DNA of 64,000 nucleotides from Hygrocybe punicea (taxonomy: Eukaryota; Basidiomycota; Agaricomycetes; Agaricales; Hygrophoraceae), in the NCBI GenBank assembly GCA_963556145.1, contig OY744470.1:1240001-1304000 (forward strand), given 5' to 3'. Of the stretch, positions 1-11,643 are shown piece by piece. Within the stretch, counting starts at the first letter, position 1; each line of letters starts with the position of its first letter. The notes under the pieces were generated by a model. It saw nothing but the letters and a program-made list of their open reading frames with translations. It was not told the origin of the DNA and did not search any database. The position numbers were made by a program, and so were the translations under genes.

Positions 1-2520
1 TTTGTTGACAACTTTTCTCCCCTCTTCCTTTTCTCCAGTATACCAGTGTCTCTCATGTTAGGGCCATCAATGATCAATATCCTCTGGTCGAGGATGGGCT
101 GTGCTGGCTCAAGAAATTGAACATGCACATTGGCAGAGTGAACCACAGCTCTATTGTCAGTCCATGTCAATGCAACCTCTCCAGGGCAGGGAGGTTCCAT
201 GATAAACCACAACTTCAGCATCTTGGCAGTGTGGCCACTCCACTAACCACCATCATATTCTGTCTTGAATAGGACTATGATGGGATCTGTGTTGAACTTA
301 CACATACAAGGGGGTCCAGCAACCATTTTCTAGGTCCATCTGATTCTTGTCAGTGGTCTGGGCGAACAAGGTATACTGAGATCACATACCATAAGGTTTG
401 TGAATGTTAACAATATCCTTGGTGGTGATTGACCATGCCAATGTTTCAGCATCTGTCACAGGGCCAGGCACACAAGGTGAGGGCAATTGTGAATATGAGT
501 GGATGGGAAAAGGTGGATAGTGATAAGCCACATCGTTGGGTGGGAGTGTAGTGGGCAAGTTTTATGAACTGTGGCATGATTGCAAAGAGCTTTTGCAAAA
601 TCTCCACACCATTTGGGCCGAATCTCAGCCCCTCCCAATGTCCTTCCATTGGAGCTGAGATTTCAGATACATTAGTAGGGAGAAAACCACATCAATAAAT
701 GCACATTACAAGTCAATGACATCGTGGCATGGTATGCTCTGCACATGCTGATTTGCATCCAAAGCGACAAGGATGACATTAGCAGACACAGATTGCACAT
801 AGCCAACATATCCTTTGTAATAGGTTTTACCAGCCACAAGGACAAGTCTCCTAACAAGTGGATTGATGATGGTCTTCTCCTTGACTGGATCAGCATGAAT
901 GTGAAGAGACTTGACAGTTATGGGCTGAAACGACTCAACAGAGGTGGAGAGGGTATCAACCTATTGCTAATTGATTTGCCTGCTCACTTTAAGATGAAGT
1001 GGTGACTTACAATATTCTTGGTCTTTTCCTCAATGAAGCTCAAGCACTGCCCACCATCAAGGACTACAACAACACAGCCGGATGAACCAGCATACTCACC
1101 CATGCCTTCTCTAATGCAAACATTGTCTCTGATGCAAAAGATAGGTCGTATATGCTTGAGTAGAACCTCCAAGAACAATGCAGGTTGATTGGAAACCAAG
1201 GTTTCGACCTCGACTAAAGCAATGTGGTCATGGCAAGTAATGACCATGGCCTTGCAGCCTGATTGCTCACCAGCAATTAATTTGATGGAGTTGCCAGGTT
1301 GGACACTCGCACCAACTTCATCAGAAGTCATTGCAAGAGCTGCCACAGGTGTGATGAAGCCCACATCAATGAAAGGTTTGATCTCGGCAAGGGGTGGGGA
1401 AGAAATGTGAAGAAATATATGTACAGACTGCATGTTCAGTATGAGCATGCCTTTATGGTAGACTTTCTTATCGAACACATAGTAATTGCCTCCTTTTTGT
1501 TGGATCACATCTGGACCATGGATCTGCTTGATCTCAATTGGATCAAATGGTCAAGCAGGCTTTTTGTTGTCAAATCCACCTGGCAAACTGAAAAGGCTGT
1601 GTGGGAGCACAGCGATCTGGACACGGTCATAATTGACACTTGAATGAAGTACATAGGCCAGATCCCCTTTGTTTGGTCCTTGTCATAAATGAACCCAGCT
1701 CTGTGCCATGATGCATTGGTCCTGACTATGGAAATTAAAAATATCTATCCACTCATCTATCAGGATCAGAGTCATATACTTCATCTTATCCACACTTGAA
1801 ATCAGCACACAAACATGCCATAATGCATCCAGCTCCTGACTCTCCACAAAGACGCAATCTGGACAGGCTGGTACAGCGGAGGCCAATATCACAGGACTAT
1901 CACCACTTAAGCAAAGTTGCTGTTCCATAAGTTTGAAGATCATTGCAGCCTCTGATCTAGACTGATGATGTTGGTAAGTAAACCAATGTATTCAAAGAGT
2001 GACATCAATCTTTACATGGTGGATTAGATGTGCCTGGGCTGTCATGTGACCCAGTTTGCACAGTTGACCTTAGTCAGTAGGCTTCCTGATGTGGTAGTCA
2101 GTCTTATCCTTCGATATCGACTCTGTTCCACTCGATTCCGGCGTGAGCACCCTGAGAGGTCCCTCAGGACCTCTCCAATGAGTTCTTATCATCAACAACT
2201 CAGGGTCCTGCATTGTTGGATACACTGCAACAGTGTCATCAGCAGCTTGAGGATATTCATGTGATTGATCCACATTCTGTAGATGTTCCACTAGTTGCTC
2301 CCAATCATCCTGTGATTCACTTTCAAAGAGTGGACGTCAAGGAGAATCATTGTTGCTTTCATCTTCTTCCACATCAGAAATAACAAAGGCAGCTGTATGT
2401 AGACAATCATCTACTATTCATGTTTAGAGAGGAGAGCACTGACCAAGGTCTTCTTCCTCATCCTTGGATTCTTCTCCATCTTCATCCATCACTTGCAAGT
2501 CAAGAAACTGGGAGACATCA
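1..2520 (-). pseudogene. Spt5-like NGN/KOW protein, decayed, 3' end off the left edge
   Basis: Reads leftward. An acidic stretch (about 2300-2520, with DEDGEESKDEEED) precedes an NGN-like segment at 1683-1943 (PDCVFVESQELDALWHVC). KOW-like segments follow at 984-1508 (IREGMGEYAGSSGCVVVVLDG) and about 720-890 (YYKGYVGYVQSV). A further conserved-looking stretch at about 50-190 reads GEVALTWTDNRAVVHSA. Acidic tail, NGN, then repeated KOW is the layout of transcription elongation factor Spt5 (DSIF). The pieces lie in several frames, partly through possible introns and partly through breaks, and a solo short LTR sits in the N-terminal part. Basidiomycete genomes often carry extra Spt5-like paralogues near transposons; that is from memory. 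It is probably such a paralogue and not the essential spt5. Confidence 0.55.
2020..2177 (+). repeat. Solo short LTR, diverged (same family as 44587-47022)
   Basis: This 158-base unit has the same length as the LTRs of the 44587-47022 element. It keeps the blocks GTGCCTGG, CAGTAGGCTTCC, TAGTCAGTC and GGTCCCTCAGGACC and ends CTCTCCA. Flanks ATGG and ATGA match at 3 of 4 bases, fitting the 4-base duplication of this family. It interrupts the Spt5-like pseudogene. Confidence 0.7.
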
Positions 2521-2566
2521 TCCTATAGAAAGTTCATGAGAAATTGAGGTGACATAGACTCTGCAG

Positions 2567-3321
2567 TAGTGATGGTACAGTTCAATTCTGAACCTGGGTT
2601 CAAACCTGAACCTACATGAACCGAACCTTAGGTTCAGTTCAAGGTTCAGTCAAGGAGGGAATCTTGTGAACCTGGTTCAAACTGGTTTGAACCTGAACCT
2701 AATCTTTCACATATTAGTCTAATTTCTGTTAAGTAGAGACTTAGTTTTGGTCCAACTATTTACTGACTTGAAATTTCAGCACCATTAATAACAAAATCTA
2801 GATTAGTTAGAGTTTATACTGTTGCAATTAATGCTTATGTAACAGGAATATCTGCAAACTCAAATATATTTCAAAATGTAAAGTTGAAATTCAGCCTAGG
2901 ATGCCATGTTGTCTGATTCAGTTATACTGATTGCAAGGTCTTTCCTTCCTGTTAAAATACTGCAAAACATTTGCAATGACCATCTGAACAGTTGTCCAGA
3001 ATATTTCATGCTTACTGTGCTTCAGACACATCTAACACAAGATTCTATTGATTCATTCACAGTGAACATGGACACAGTACATGTAATTGAAGAGTCAAAC
3101 CATTAGCACAACAACAATGTAGAGTGGTAGGAAATAAAGGAAAAATTTGGATTGAGAAAATTGATATTGATTAGCTAGTATACTTGTATTTTCACAGGTT
3201 CAGTTAAGGTTCAGCCTGGCCTGAACCTGAACTGGACCTATCTGAACCTGAACCAAAGGTTCAGTTCAAGGTTCAGATTTTTTTGGTCTGAACCAAACTG
3301 AACCAAACCTTACCATGATTA
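2567..3321. mobile_element. hAT-like non-autonomous element (GGTTCA-word family), 755 bp
   Basis: Imperfect terminal inverted repeats begin TAGTGATGGTACAGTT on the left and TAATCATGGTAAGGTT on the right (reverse complement). They are flanked by the 8-base near-duplication CTCTGCAG / CTGTGCAG. Both subterminal regions are dense in the self-complementary words GGTTCA and TGAACC. The interior is AT-rich and shows no transposase. An 8-base duplication with a TAGTG-type end is the hAT signature. The element lies just upstream of the Spt5-like pseudogene. Confidence 0.8.
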
Positions 3322-3639
3322 CTGTGCAGGCCCTTACTTGAATTTCCAAATGGCAGTCCATTGTGAGACATGAGACATAAAAGAAAGTAAGGGGACAAAT
3401 TTTTCTGGCTTTTATCATGACTAATTTGGAGGGCATGTGAAGCACACATGGCAGCCACTCAGGCCTTCAATTACAGTACTATACAATAGCATACAATATA
3501 GAAGTACTAACTAAAGTTATCTGCTGAAATCCCATTCTTCTAGTTCTTCTGGGATTTGCCTCTTGTCCATGGCTAGAATCCAGCTTGATTGGCATGCATT
3601 GCCCATTAAATGTGGAGTAACTGCCTCTGGGTTACTCAG

Positions 3640-4085
3640 GAGCACAGTGTCTAGCCTTTTACCACCGTTCCAAGGGGTGAGCCACCACTCTTGAGCATTC
3701 TGTCTTCAGCGTTGATTTGCTTCAAGAGGAGGGCGACAGTAGCATCATCAGAGAGAGGGAGATAATAATGAGCCATTGTCACAATAATACTTGTAACAGC
3801 AACCATGAGGATGACTTGAATAAGAGACAGAATCCCATATGATGTCAAGCTCTTGCACTCATGGGCCATACCAGTATATTCCTAGCAGGCATGTGTTAAC
3901 ACTTCATGACCTAGACTGAGGGCAATACAACTCACCTGTGGGTGGAAAGTTGTCCAAATTTTGATGGAGCCTTCGACAGTACCACCTGAGGAGCCTGTGG
4001 CAATCCAGGAGCATGCACGCATCTGGGCTAATGGCAAGGGTGCTGATAGCTTTGTATGTGCTTTGAGAGTATGCTCTAGAGATAT
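3640..4085 (-). pseudogene. WD40-repeat-like fragment
   Basis: On the minus strand ISTLAISPDA runs into a frame break, followed by ATGSSGGTV and IKIW. That is the D-to-GH and W-terminal pattern of one WD40 blade. Downstream, at 3651-3869, there is an open stretch with a hydrophobic segment (IQVILMVAVTSIIVTMAH) that I cannot assign. Only one blade is visible and it is frameshifted, so this is a remnant. Nothing else coding is recognised between 3322 and 4306. Confidence 0.35.
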
Positions 4086-4306
4086 CTAATCACAACGTGA
4101 GATGAATCAGCAAGAGCCTCTGTATCAACGAAGAGTTGGTCTTACAAGGGCATTGGACATTGTTTGTTTGGGCATTGTTTTTTCAGGTGCTGGAAGGTCT
4201 AAATGTTATACAGGAAAGAGTATTTTCAATGCCCTGATTCATATAGGAGTGAGAAACAATAGATCTTGGAGAGAGAACATATCTTTGATGATTGCACCTT
4301 CAGCAT

Positions 4307-4453
4307 TGGAGTGGGTCCAAGGGACCTCACAGAATTGGGTGGGGAATCAGTCAGAAAGCTCTGCTATGGATGGAGTGATGAACTAACTACCACATCAGGA
4401 ACTGCTACTGACTAAGGGTCTAGTCACGTGACATCCCAGGCACAACTACTACA
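4307..4453 (-). repeat. Solo short LTR, diverged, inverted orientation
   Basis: A 147-base copy of the same short-LTR family. It begins TGGAGTGGGTCCAAGGGACC and ends GGCACAACTACTACA. Flanks are GCAT on the left and GCGT on the right, a 4-base duplication with one mismatch. Another solo copy at 48306-48471 has GCGT on both sides. Confidence 0.75.
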
Positions 4454-4718
4454 GCGTTCAATTTTCGACGCTTCACTACTCATTAATCACAACAATAAAT
4501 TGAAGACAATTGCCAGGCAGTACCTTGGTGAGCGGTTGTCATCCATGAAACTAGGGAGCCTACAACATTCAATTGTTACATCCTGATGCTTTACTACATG
4601 CTTAATCTCAACAATAAACTCGATAATGGAAACAGGCACTACAATTACACATTATATCTACTATGTGAGACTTACAGATGGGAGTCGGAAAGTAAGAAGC
4701 AAAAAATTATGTAAGCAG

Positions 4719-5204
4719 CTACCGAATTGTTTTGTGGTGATGTATTTTGCAATGAGCAAAGTGCAGGAAGAGAGCAACCTGCTCCTTGATTGACACGTGC
4801 TTTGTATCTTGAACTCCTGCAAGCCTCACAAACATCTTCACAAGCCTTTTAAATACGTGCTTGTGCATGCCAAGCTCATTGTGGAACCTTATATCATGGC
4901 CTTGCAACAGTTCATCAATCCAATCCTGGCCAGTGAGCTTCAATGTATGTTGAGGGCTCTTGTTAAAATGTGAGGACATGGCTGCGGCTGCAACACCCCC
5001 TGCCAGGACAAAAAGTGTACCAGCAGCCAGGGCACAATGAGAGATGAGGAGTGGGGCAACTGACATGGCTGATGGGCTTGAGATGATGGATGAATATTCA
5101 GCAGAGGTATGTATGGCTACACTAACTACAATCTCAACATGTGGCAGTGCAATTGCAATCTGACCAGTGTCAGATTGAGAAGTCAAGCATATATATTTCC
5201 ACAT
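4719..5204 (-). pseudogene. PIF/Harbinger-type transposase, N-terminal fragment
   Basis: An open stretch of 161 codons. The second half carries the helix-turn-helix-like N-terminal region typical of fungal Harbinger-derived nucleases: LTGQDWIDELLQGHDIRFHN, then LGMHKHVFKRL and SIKEQVALFLHFA. The first half looks like unrelated upstream sequence with small hydrophobic runs. The DDE nuclease domain that should follow is absent: the reading stops at 4719, 15-20 residues after the HFA motif. I therefore call a truncated copy. No terminal repeats could be tied to it. Confidence 0.6.
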
Positions 5205-5224
5205 GAAATCGATGTCGAATGCAC

Positions 5225-7262
5225 TCTAACTGAAATTTTTTTAAGTTTAAGAAAATTTCAAGTGATTAAGCAATAACTTGTGACTGCACAGATTAATAGA
5301 GGGAAAGTTGTACTATTTCTGAATAGCTATCAGCTCCTGCAATTACATTTGGATAATATTTAGTGGATGATGAGCTGTAGATAAAATAAGTAGTATATTA
5401 CTCCTTTTTGACATCTAATATGATGTTGTCAAAAAAATGAGCTCCTATGAAGAAATTTGTAGGGAGAAAGTTGTTCATTTTTTCAAGGGCTAGAAGCATA
5501 TATACTGTGTTTTTATTTATTTTCATTCTTTGAGCTACTATTACATTTGTATTATGTTTGTCTACATTGAAATTAAATACCATAAAAATCATAAATACTG
5601 GTTCAAAGAATGAAAATAAATCAAAACACAGTATATGTACTTCTAGCCCTTGAAAAATTGAACAACTTTCTCCCTAGTGTTGGGGAAGTTCGGTTTGGTC
5701 CGGTTTGGGGCCTTTTTGCCCAAACCGGAAACCGAATGGTCCGGTTTTCCACCCAAAGTCCCCAAACCAGACCGAAACCGATGCAAACGGTTTGCATCGG
5801 TTCGGTTTCGGTCCAAACGCGGTCTGAACCGCGGACCGCTAGTGCTCAGTGCCCCTGCACCATTCTGACCTCGCAACAGTGCTGCGCACGTCAATTGACG
5901 TGGCCAGCCTGTTTGCGAGGTGAGATTGGGGTGCTGGGGTGCTGGCACACCCTGCGCCGGCATTGAGCCGCACGCGGGCTTCTCCATGGGTGTCCCGACG
6001 CGTCACACGCGTTGTACATGCGATGTGGGTTGACCGCGTTGGCCGTTTTCGGTGGACGCGTGATGGTGGTGGTGGTGGTGGTGGTGGTGGTGGTGGTGGT
6101 GGTGGTGGTGCCCCACGCGTCATACGCGTTGTGCACGCGACGACGGCTGGGCCGCTTTGGTTGTTTTCGGCGGACGCGTGGTGGTGGTGGCATAGGAGCC
6201 TCTTCGCGAGGGTGTCCGGACGCGTCATACGCGTTGTACACACGACGACGGCCGGGTTGACCCCGCGTTGGCCTTCCTCGGTGGTGTTAGTGTTGCGTGG
6301 TGGTGGTGGTACGATGCCGCGTTCTATAATGGACGAATAAATCAGTGAAAAAATGAATAAAGGTACATACCACGAAGGAGCGGGGTGGATGCACCACCCC
6401 TGCTGCTCTTCCACCTTGTTGACTCCACCCCATTCACGTACGTTTGGCGCGCGTTTTGAACGCGTTTGGCGTGGCGCTGGGGGTGGGCCGTGGGCGTTGC
6501 TGTGGGCGCGTCCGGCGTGGCGTTGACGGTGGTTGTAACCGTCGCCGTTGTCGTTGCCGTTGTCGTGGTCGTTGTCGTGGTGGTGGTGGTGGTGGTGGTG
6601 GTGGTGGTGGTGGCCGTGGTGCATCAACCTGTAATTTGTAAATGCGTTAGTTAAGTTCGAATAAATAAAAATAAAAAACATACGCGGGCGGCAGGGAGTA
6701 CCCCGCTGCCCGTTTTGTCGACCTCGGGTGCCCCATCGTCTTCGTTTGGCGTATATCGGGGGTGTTGTTGGTGGGGTTGGTGACTTTGGGTGACTTTCGA
6801 AGTCAGCCATGTAGCCGACTTTGGACTGTCGGTTTGCGGTTCAAACTGAGTTTGAAACCGTTTCTGCCCGCGGCCAAATCTCCAAACCGGAGACTGAACG
6901 GTTCGGTCTCAGCCGAAATTTCCCAAACCGAAACCGAAACCGGCGGTTTCGGTTCGGTCTAAACCGGGTTTGGGTCGGTCTGAGACCGAACTTCCCCAAC
7001 ACTATTTCTCCCTACAATTTTCTTCATAGGAGCTCATTTGATGCCATTTTTTGACAACATCATATTAGATGTCAAAAAGGAGTAATATACTACTTATTTT
7101 ATCTACAGCTCATCATCCACTAAATATTATCTAAATGTAATTGCAGGAGCTGATAGCTATTCAGAAATAGTACAACTTTCCCTCTATAACCATATTAATC
7201 TGTGCAGTCACAAGTTATTGCTTAATCACTTGAAATTTTCTTAAACTTAAAATTTTCAGTTA
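5225..7262. repeat. Foldback element, ~350-bp arms, split by a nested hAT-like insertion
   Basis: The sequence from about 5229 to 5590 is repeated in inverted orientation from about 5597 to 5674 and again from 7005 to 7260. The arms are nearly complementary throughout; for example, the end TAACTGAAATTTTTTTAAG faces CTTAAACTTAAAATTTTCAG. Removing the 5675-7004 insertion plus one 8-base target copy restores a continuous right arm. No clear target duplication flanks the outer ends. Short ORFs inside are frame noise. Confidence 0.8.
5675..7004. mobile_element. hAT-like non-autonomous element (GGTTCGG-word family), 1330 bp
   Basis: Perfect terminal inverted repeats TAGTGTTGGGGAAGTTCGG are bounded by an exact 8-base duplication, TTTCTCCC (5667-5674 and 7005-7012). 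The duplicated target is part of the foldback arm. Subterminal regions are packed with CCGAAACC/GGTTTCGG words. The interior has (GGT)n tracts at 6061-6112 and 6577-6612, and a ~30-base module around ACGCGTCATACGCGTTGT repeated at about 5998, 6113 and 6219. An imperfect palindrome centred on CGTCAATTGACG lies at 5867-5921. No transposase is present. Confidence 0.9.
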
Positions 7263-8877
7263 GTGCCAAGATCATCAGAAATGGCTGAATGTGGTATCAC
7301 TGGAATATTAGTAGGCATGGGCCTGAGCAAGGTCAGCCACTGCTTGCTGCTTTGAGCCCATTGGTCTTTCGAAAAAAAGAGTCCAGAAAGTTGGATTGGA
7401 CATGTGCTTTTCCAAATAAACTGTAAAGATTCCAAAATTTCAGTTAGAGCCAAGATCACTAATAAAAGCTGTAATCAAACAGTAACAATGAAGGTAAAAT
7501 ACAACAAGAGTATGAACAAATTAGAACTTCGGATCATTTCTCAAGTATTTGCACTTTTGCGCAGGCATGATGATTGCTAAGCTGTCACCTTGTGCCAAAA
7601 CGCTTGCCGTTTGGCAGGTATCACCATTTTTTGTTCAACATCTCCTCAAAACCAGTTCACGTTGAAGATGCGGGTTCGGGGTGGCTTCGGAACAATATAA
7701 AGAAAGATGATCCTAACCAGAGGGGTGTCAGCGTAGAAGTGACGGTGGATAAGTCAGTGTCAGGAGTAGTAGTAAAATGTGGAAATGGAATGTAAAATGT
7801 AAGCCGCCGTGTAAAACTAGACAAATAACGATAAATCCGGCGATGAACGGAGTGAAAACAGACAAATAAAAAAGAACCCAACAATGCCGACGATGTCGGG
7901 TATGGCGGGTTGGGTTGGGTTGGGTTGGAAACAATGAACAAATATACGGGAACAGCAATAAAGACAATGAAGTGAACTATAAAAAGCTAAGGGTCTACGA
8001 GGACAAGCATTTTGAAGGGATTAAAGAAGATTCTGACTGTATGGAAACGGGGACTAATGGTATCTCTTTTTTGTATGGTCATCGGGGACCATTTTTATAG
8101 TACATGTGTGTGTAGCTACTTTCGGACATGTCTACTTTGGCTGATAGAAACTACAAAGAAACACTGGAATGGGGATGTGGAAAGGGGGGTTGCAAAGCGA
8201 CGAAGACAGGAAAGTGGAGGGGAAAAGGAATATCCATGAAAAAGATCTAAAAAGTCCTACATATCTCTGAAAGGACGAGGGGATGCATAAATAAAGTAAG
8301 TCCAAAGTCGGGGATCTAGTCTGATGAGATCCGTCTCCTATAATTAGAACTCCGGGGCTTCTGAGGCTGCCGGATTTGGTCCAAAAGCGGCTGTGATGAA
8401 GCGGCATACGTCAGGTCACATCTGTCACGTCTGGTCATGTCACATCGGGTTACGTCGGGTTACGTCAGGTTCGAATGCGAGTTGAATGGAGGCATCAGGT
8501 TCGTCCGGATTCATGATATATCGAGCATACGGACTCAGAGGGACATCGACCCTCTACAACGTCAAGTTGCCGGTAGGCCTCCGTGAAATTTCTTAGATCA
8601 AGACTTGCAAGTGGGTGCTTATCCAGGTCCTTATTGGGTTCCTCTGGCATCTGGCACTTCTTCGTCTTCTTCTGCTTTGACTTGGAATCTTTGGGCTCTC
8701 TTCTCTGTGCTAAAGTTCACTCTAGTCCAGCAGCTCCCGGCCACGAAGCAAAGACACGTAGAACCGGGTAGTCGGCACCAGCCACTTTTATTGAATGTGG
8801 AATGTTCGAGAGAGAAGCCTTTGTCATTGAGAAAAGATTCGCACAATCATTACCATCATTGGTTTATGAATGGCACT
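7263..8877. other. Intergenic, no recognisable gene
   Basis: No ORF here has recognisable motifs. Visible structure: TTTCAGTTAG(T/A)GCCAAGATCA occurs at about 7252 and 7438. A short TTGGG tandem lies at about 7903-7928. A cluster of related words (GTCACATC, ACGTCGGGTT, ACGTCAGGTT) spans about 8408-8475. Confidence 0.5.
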
Positions 8878-11643
8878 TCAGCAGCTGTTGAATGCTGGAA
8901 CTAAAAACATCAGACAAATCAAATATGATAGGAACACATGGACCTTCTTGTCCTTGCTCTTCCAAAACCAAGATGGGGTAACGGTGCGCACTCCCTTGAT
9001 AAGATTTTGTAAGGCAACAACTTGATACTGTTTGCACTGAACCGTGACCAGAAGCAGGCGCCAAGATTTCTCGGATCAGACATAAAAGAGGATGTCTGGA
9101 CCACACGACTCGGGGGGAAAGCAAAGGGCGAATTGACCCTTATTTGCAGTGATCCATTCAATAACATCCCTGCCACTAAGTGCTAACAAACCAATGTTGG
9201 AAGAAGGACCGCTGGACGGTGTAACAACTGAAAGAAGTGGATCTTGGGAATTTGCATTAACCACTGTTACAAGTTCGAAGTTTTCATGCTGCCAAGAAAG
9301 ATCCGATGTTTTTCGTCGAGCGAAATTGGATCGGAAAGTGAATACCGAATCAAGTTTCGGTACCTCCTCAAAGACCTTCCGTAAGTGGAAGGCAAGGTAA
9401 GTTTCAAAGCCCTTTTTGTGCATGGAATGTTTCCCGATATCAAGATGCAGATCTTTAAATAGTGAAAGTCCGGCTTGCTGGTTCACCCAATGCAACGCCG
9501 CCAGAACCGCAATTGGCAGAGTGGAGTTGTTTGTTCCACATTGGTGTCAGGATCCCAGACCTTCGGCAAAACAACTGTGAATTTTTGTATTGCTGGGTTA
9601 TGCGATCCTTCAGATTGTTGGTAGATGCGTGTTGCAGGAGTCGAGATAGTTCTACGAAAATGTCATGGGGGACGAAAATCTGAGGTTGCACTTGCAAAAG
9701 TACCCATAACCGATGGTGCTCCTTCTCTTGTAAACCACCTGGAATGTTTTGAGCCTCTTCAATGAGGAGATTTAGCAGTAAGAAGCACACCAGGAGAAGC
9801 TGGGCAAAATGGTGGTCTGCTGCTTCGCATATGTGCTGCCTAGCCAACTGAACATCCCCACCAGTTTTCATTGCAAGTTTGGCTCTTTGATAATTGTGAG
9901 CTTTACTGAGCGACTCAATGGTCTTGTACAAGTCGAGTGACCCTATACCAGTACTATCCAGTTTTGCAACGAAGTAGAATCCCCACCACCGACACAAGCT
10001 TTCAAGGATCAGCCAAGTCTTGCCAGGTCCGCTGGTATTGATGAGTACCCTAGAATCAAAGACGTTGTTGCGCAGTAACTCAATGGAATGACGAGCTACG
10101 CACGTGTGGGATTCAAACGAGAAGATGTCCGGAATACGAGTAGCAAGCTGTCAGTCTAACTCATGCCTCACCTCTCCCAGACCGTCAAGTAGCAAACTAG
10201 GCTTTCCACCAATGGCAGGTATGGACAGGGTCGAGAAGTGCTGGGCAAACTCGTCGTCAGGAAGAAACTTAGGTTTCCATGATGGAAGCAGGGACACTAC
10301 GTGCTCTGCTTTGGCGACAAGCTCCCGCATAGTAGGACGACATTTCTCAAGGAAACTGTTTATTGTGGAGTCAAACTTTTTCCGAGGCTTGCTTGGAGTA
10401 TGTTGGAAGGGCCCGTCGTCCCGCAAAGACTGAGGGGGAGTTGTTGGTGGTGTGGAATTATGGAATGGTGCTGGTGCATGACAGAACGTTAGCGGTTAAT
10501 TTGACATAGCACAGTGAGTAACATGTGTCTGAAACCAGGAAGAGGTACGTACTTCAACGTTCCTGGCCATCATTGTCTGATGGTGAGCGAAACCGCCTTT
10601 GGCCAGCTGTACGGCGAAGCGGGAAACCAAGAACAAAGTTGGGTCAAGCGTTGGCAAGGTGGGGCAATTGTAGTGTTGCCACGACTATAGCCGATGTTTT
10701 TTTTAAAATTGCCTTTTTAGGCTAGTAAAATTAGCTAAAATTATGAAAATATTTGAGGAGATGGGCAAAGCCAAAAGCTGAGGGGTCACTTAAGGGTGCT
10801 AAGAATTTGGGGCTCAATTTTCGGAGTTATTCAAGGATAGCTGTTGGACTGTAGCTGACTAGACTCAACAGCTATGGTTGAATAACTCTGAAGATTGTAC
10901 ACCAAATTCTTAGCACCCTTAAGTGACCCCTCAGCTTTTGGCTTTGCCCATCTCCTCAAATATTTTCATAATTTTAGCTAATTTTACTGGCCTAAAAAGG
11001 CAATTTTTCAAAAAACATCGGCTATAGTTGTGGCAACACTACGGCAATTGGAAAGGGCAGATGGTGCATCGGTGGGAAGCATAGAACGTCCGATAGAGAG
11101 ACAATATAAATTGAGGACGAGCAGCAGGGGGTAGCAAGAAAGTAGTGGTAGATGGAGATGACAACTTCAGAAATAGTTGAGCCAAAGGTGCAAGCGAACT
11201 CACCTGCGGGCAGAGATCGCACAATGATGTGAAGGTGCTCCTCCTCGGGCTGATCCGGGAAGACCTTGAATAATCTCTTGGCAGGCAACAGCGATTCGTC
11301 CTCATCCAAGACAAGTTTGTTCAATTTCAATTTGTCCGAGACTGGGGTCGATTGGGAGGGAAACCTTGTAATGGTTGATGGTCAGCACTTGTAGTAGAAA
11401 GGAGTCACTCACCTGCCAGAGGTCGAGAGCATCAGTGGGAAGATAATCAAGTTCAGGTTCAAGATAATCAAGTTCAGGTTCCTTCTCCTTCTTGATCGCT
11501 TTCTTCAGGTTGCCCACAGTCTCGGTTTTGGCAATGTCAACCAGAAAGATACGATTAGGCCCAAGAATACAACAAAAGAGCTTCAAATTGTCATCTAAGC
11601 CACAGGACTCAGATTGAGTAATATATGGTTCCAGTGTTGTCAT
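8878..11643 (-). pseudogene. Crinkler (CRN) family gene, disrupted
   Basis: Starts at the ATG at 11643. The ubiquitin-like CRN header shows LFCCILGPNRIFLVDIAK, a 21-base tandem duplication (PELDYLE twice), LDLWQ, and after an intron (about 11354-11401) VSLPIDP and KLNKLVLDEDESL, ending LHIIVRSLPAG. A long intron holding a MITE separates this from 10431 leftward, where the P-loop NTPase reads VLINTSGPGKTWLILE. GPDILFYV and LLLVTVQCKQ near the end suggest a PD-(D/E)xK-like nuclease with a Q-x-K variant. Breaks: one extra base at 11336-11337 between SL and DKLK, in-frame TGA at 10151-10153 just before the P-loop, a frame change near 9470, and TGA at 9076-9078. Family knowledge: CRNs are nuclear-acting effector or toxin-like proteins. 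As it stands this copy cannot give a full protein. Confidence 0.75.
10671..11041. mobile_element. MITE inside a Crinkler intron, 371 bp
   Basis: Terminal inverted repeats of about 160 bases start TAGTGTTGCCAC. The two arms pair over most of the length around a centre near 10856. Flanks are GGGCAATTG and CGGCAATTG, a 9-base near-duplication with one mismatch (or 7 exact bases if an end base is assigned to the element). This suits a MULE- or hAT-type MITE. It lies inside the intron between the CRN header and the NTPase, so splicing could remove it. Confidence 0.75.

Noticed and set aside
5839..6810. A 323-codon His/Pro/Thr-rich frame on the minus strand
   Set aside because: It reads (GGT)n and (GTG)n tracts inside a non-autonomous hAT-like element; no domain, and overlapping frames are equally long.
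7903..7928. TTGGG tandem run as a possible interstitial telomere
   Set aside because: Only about five units and not the fungal TTAGGG; treated as a simple repeat.
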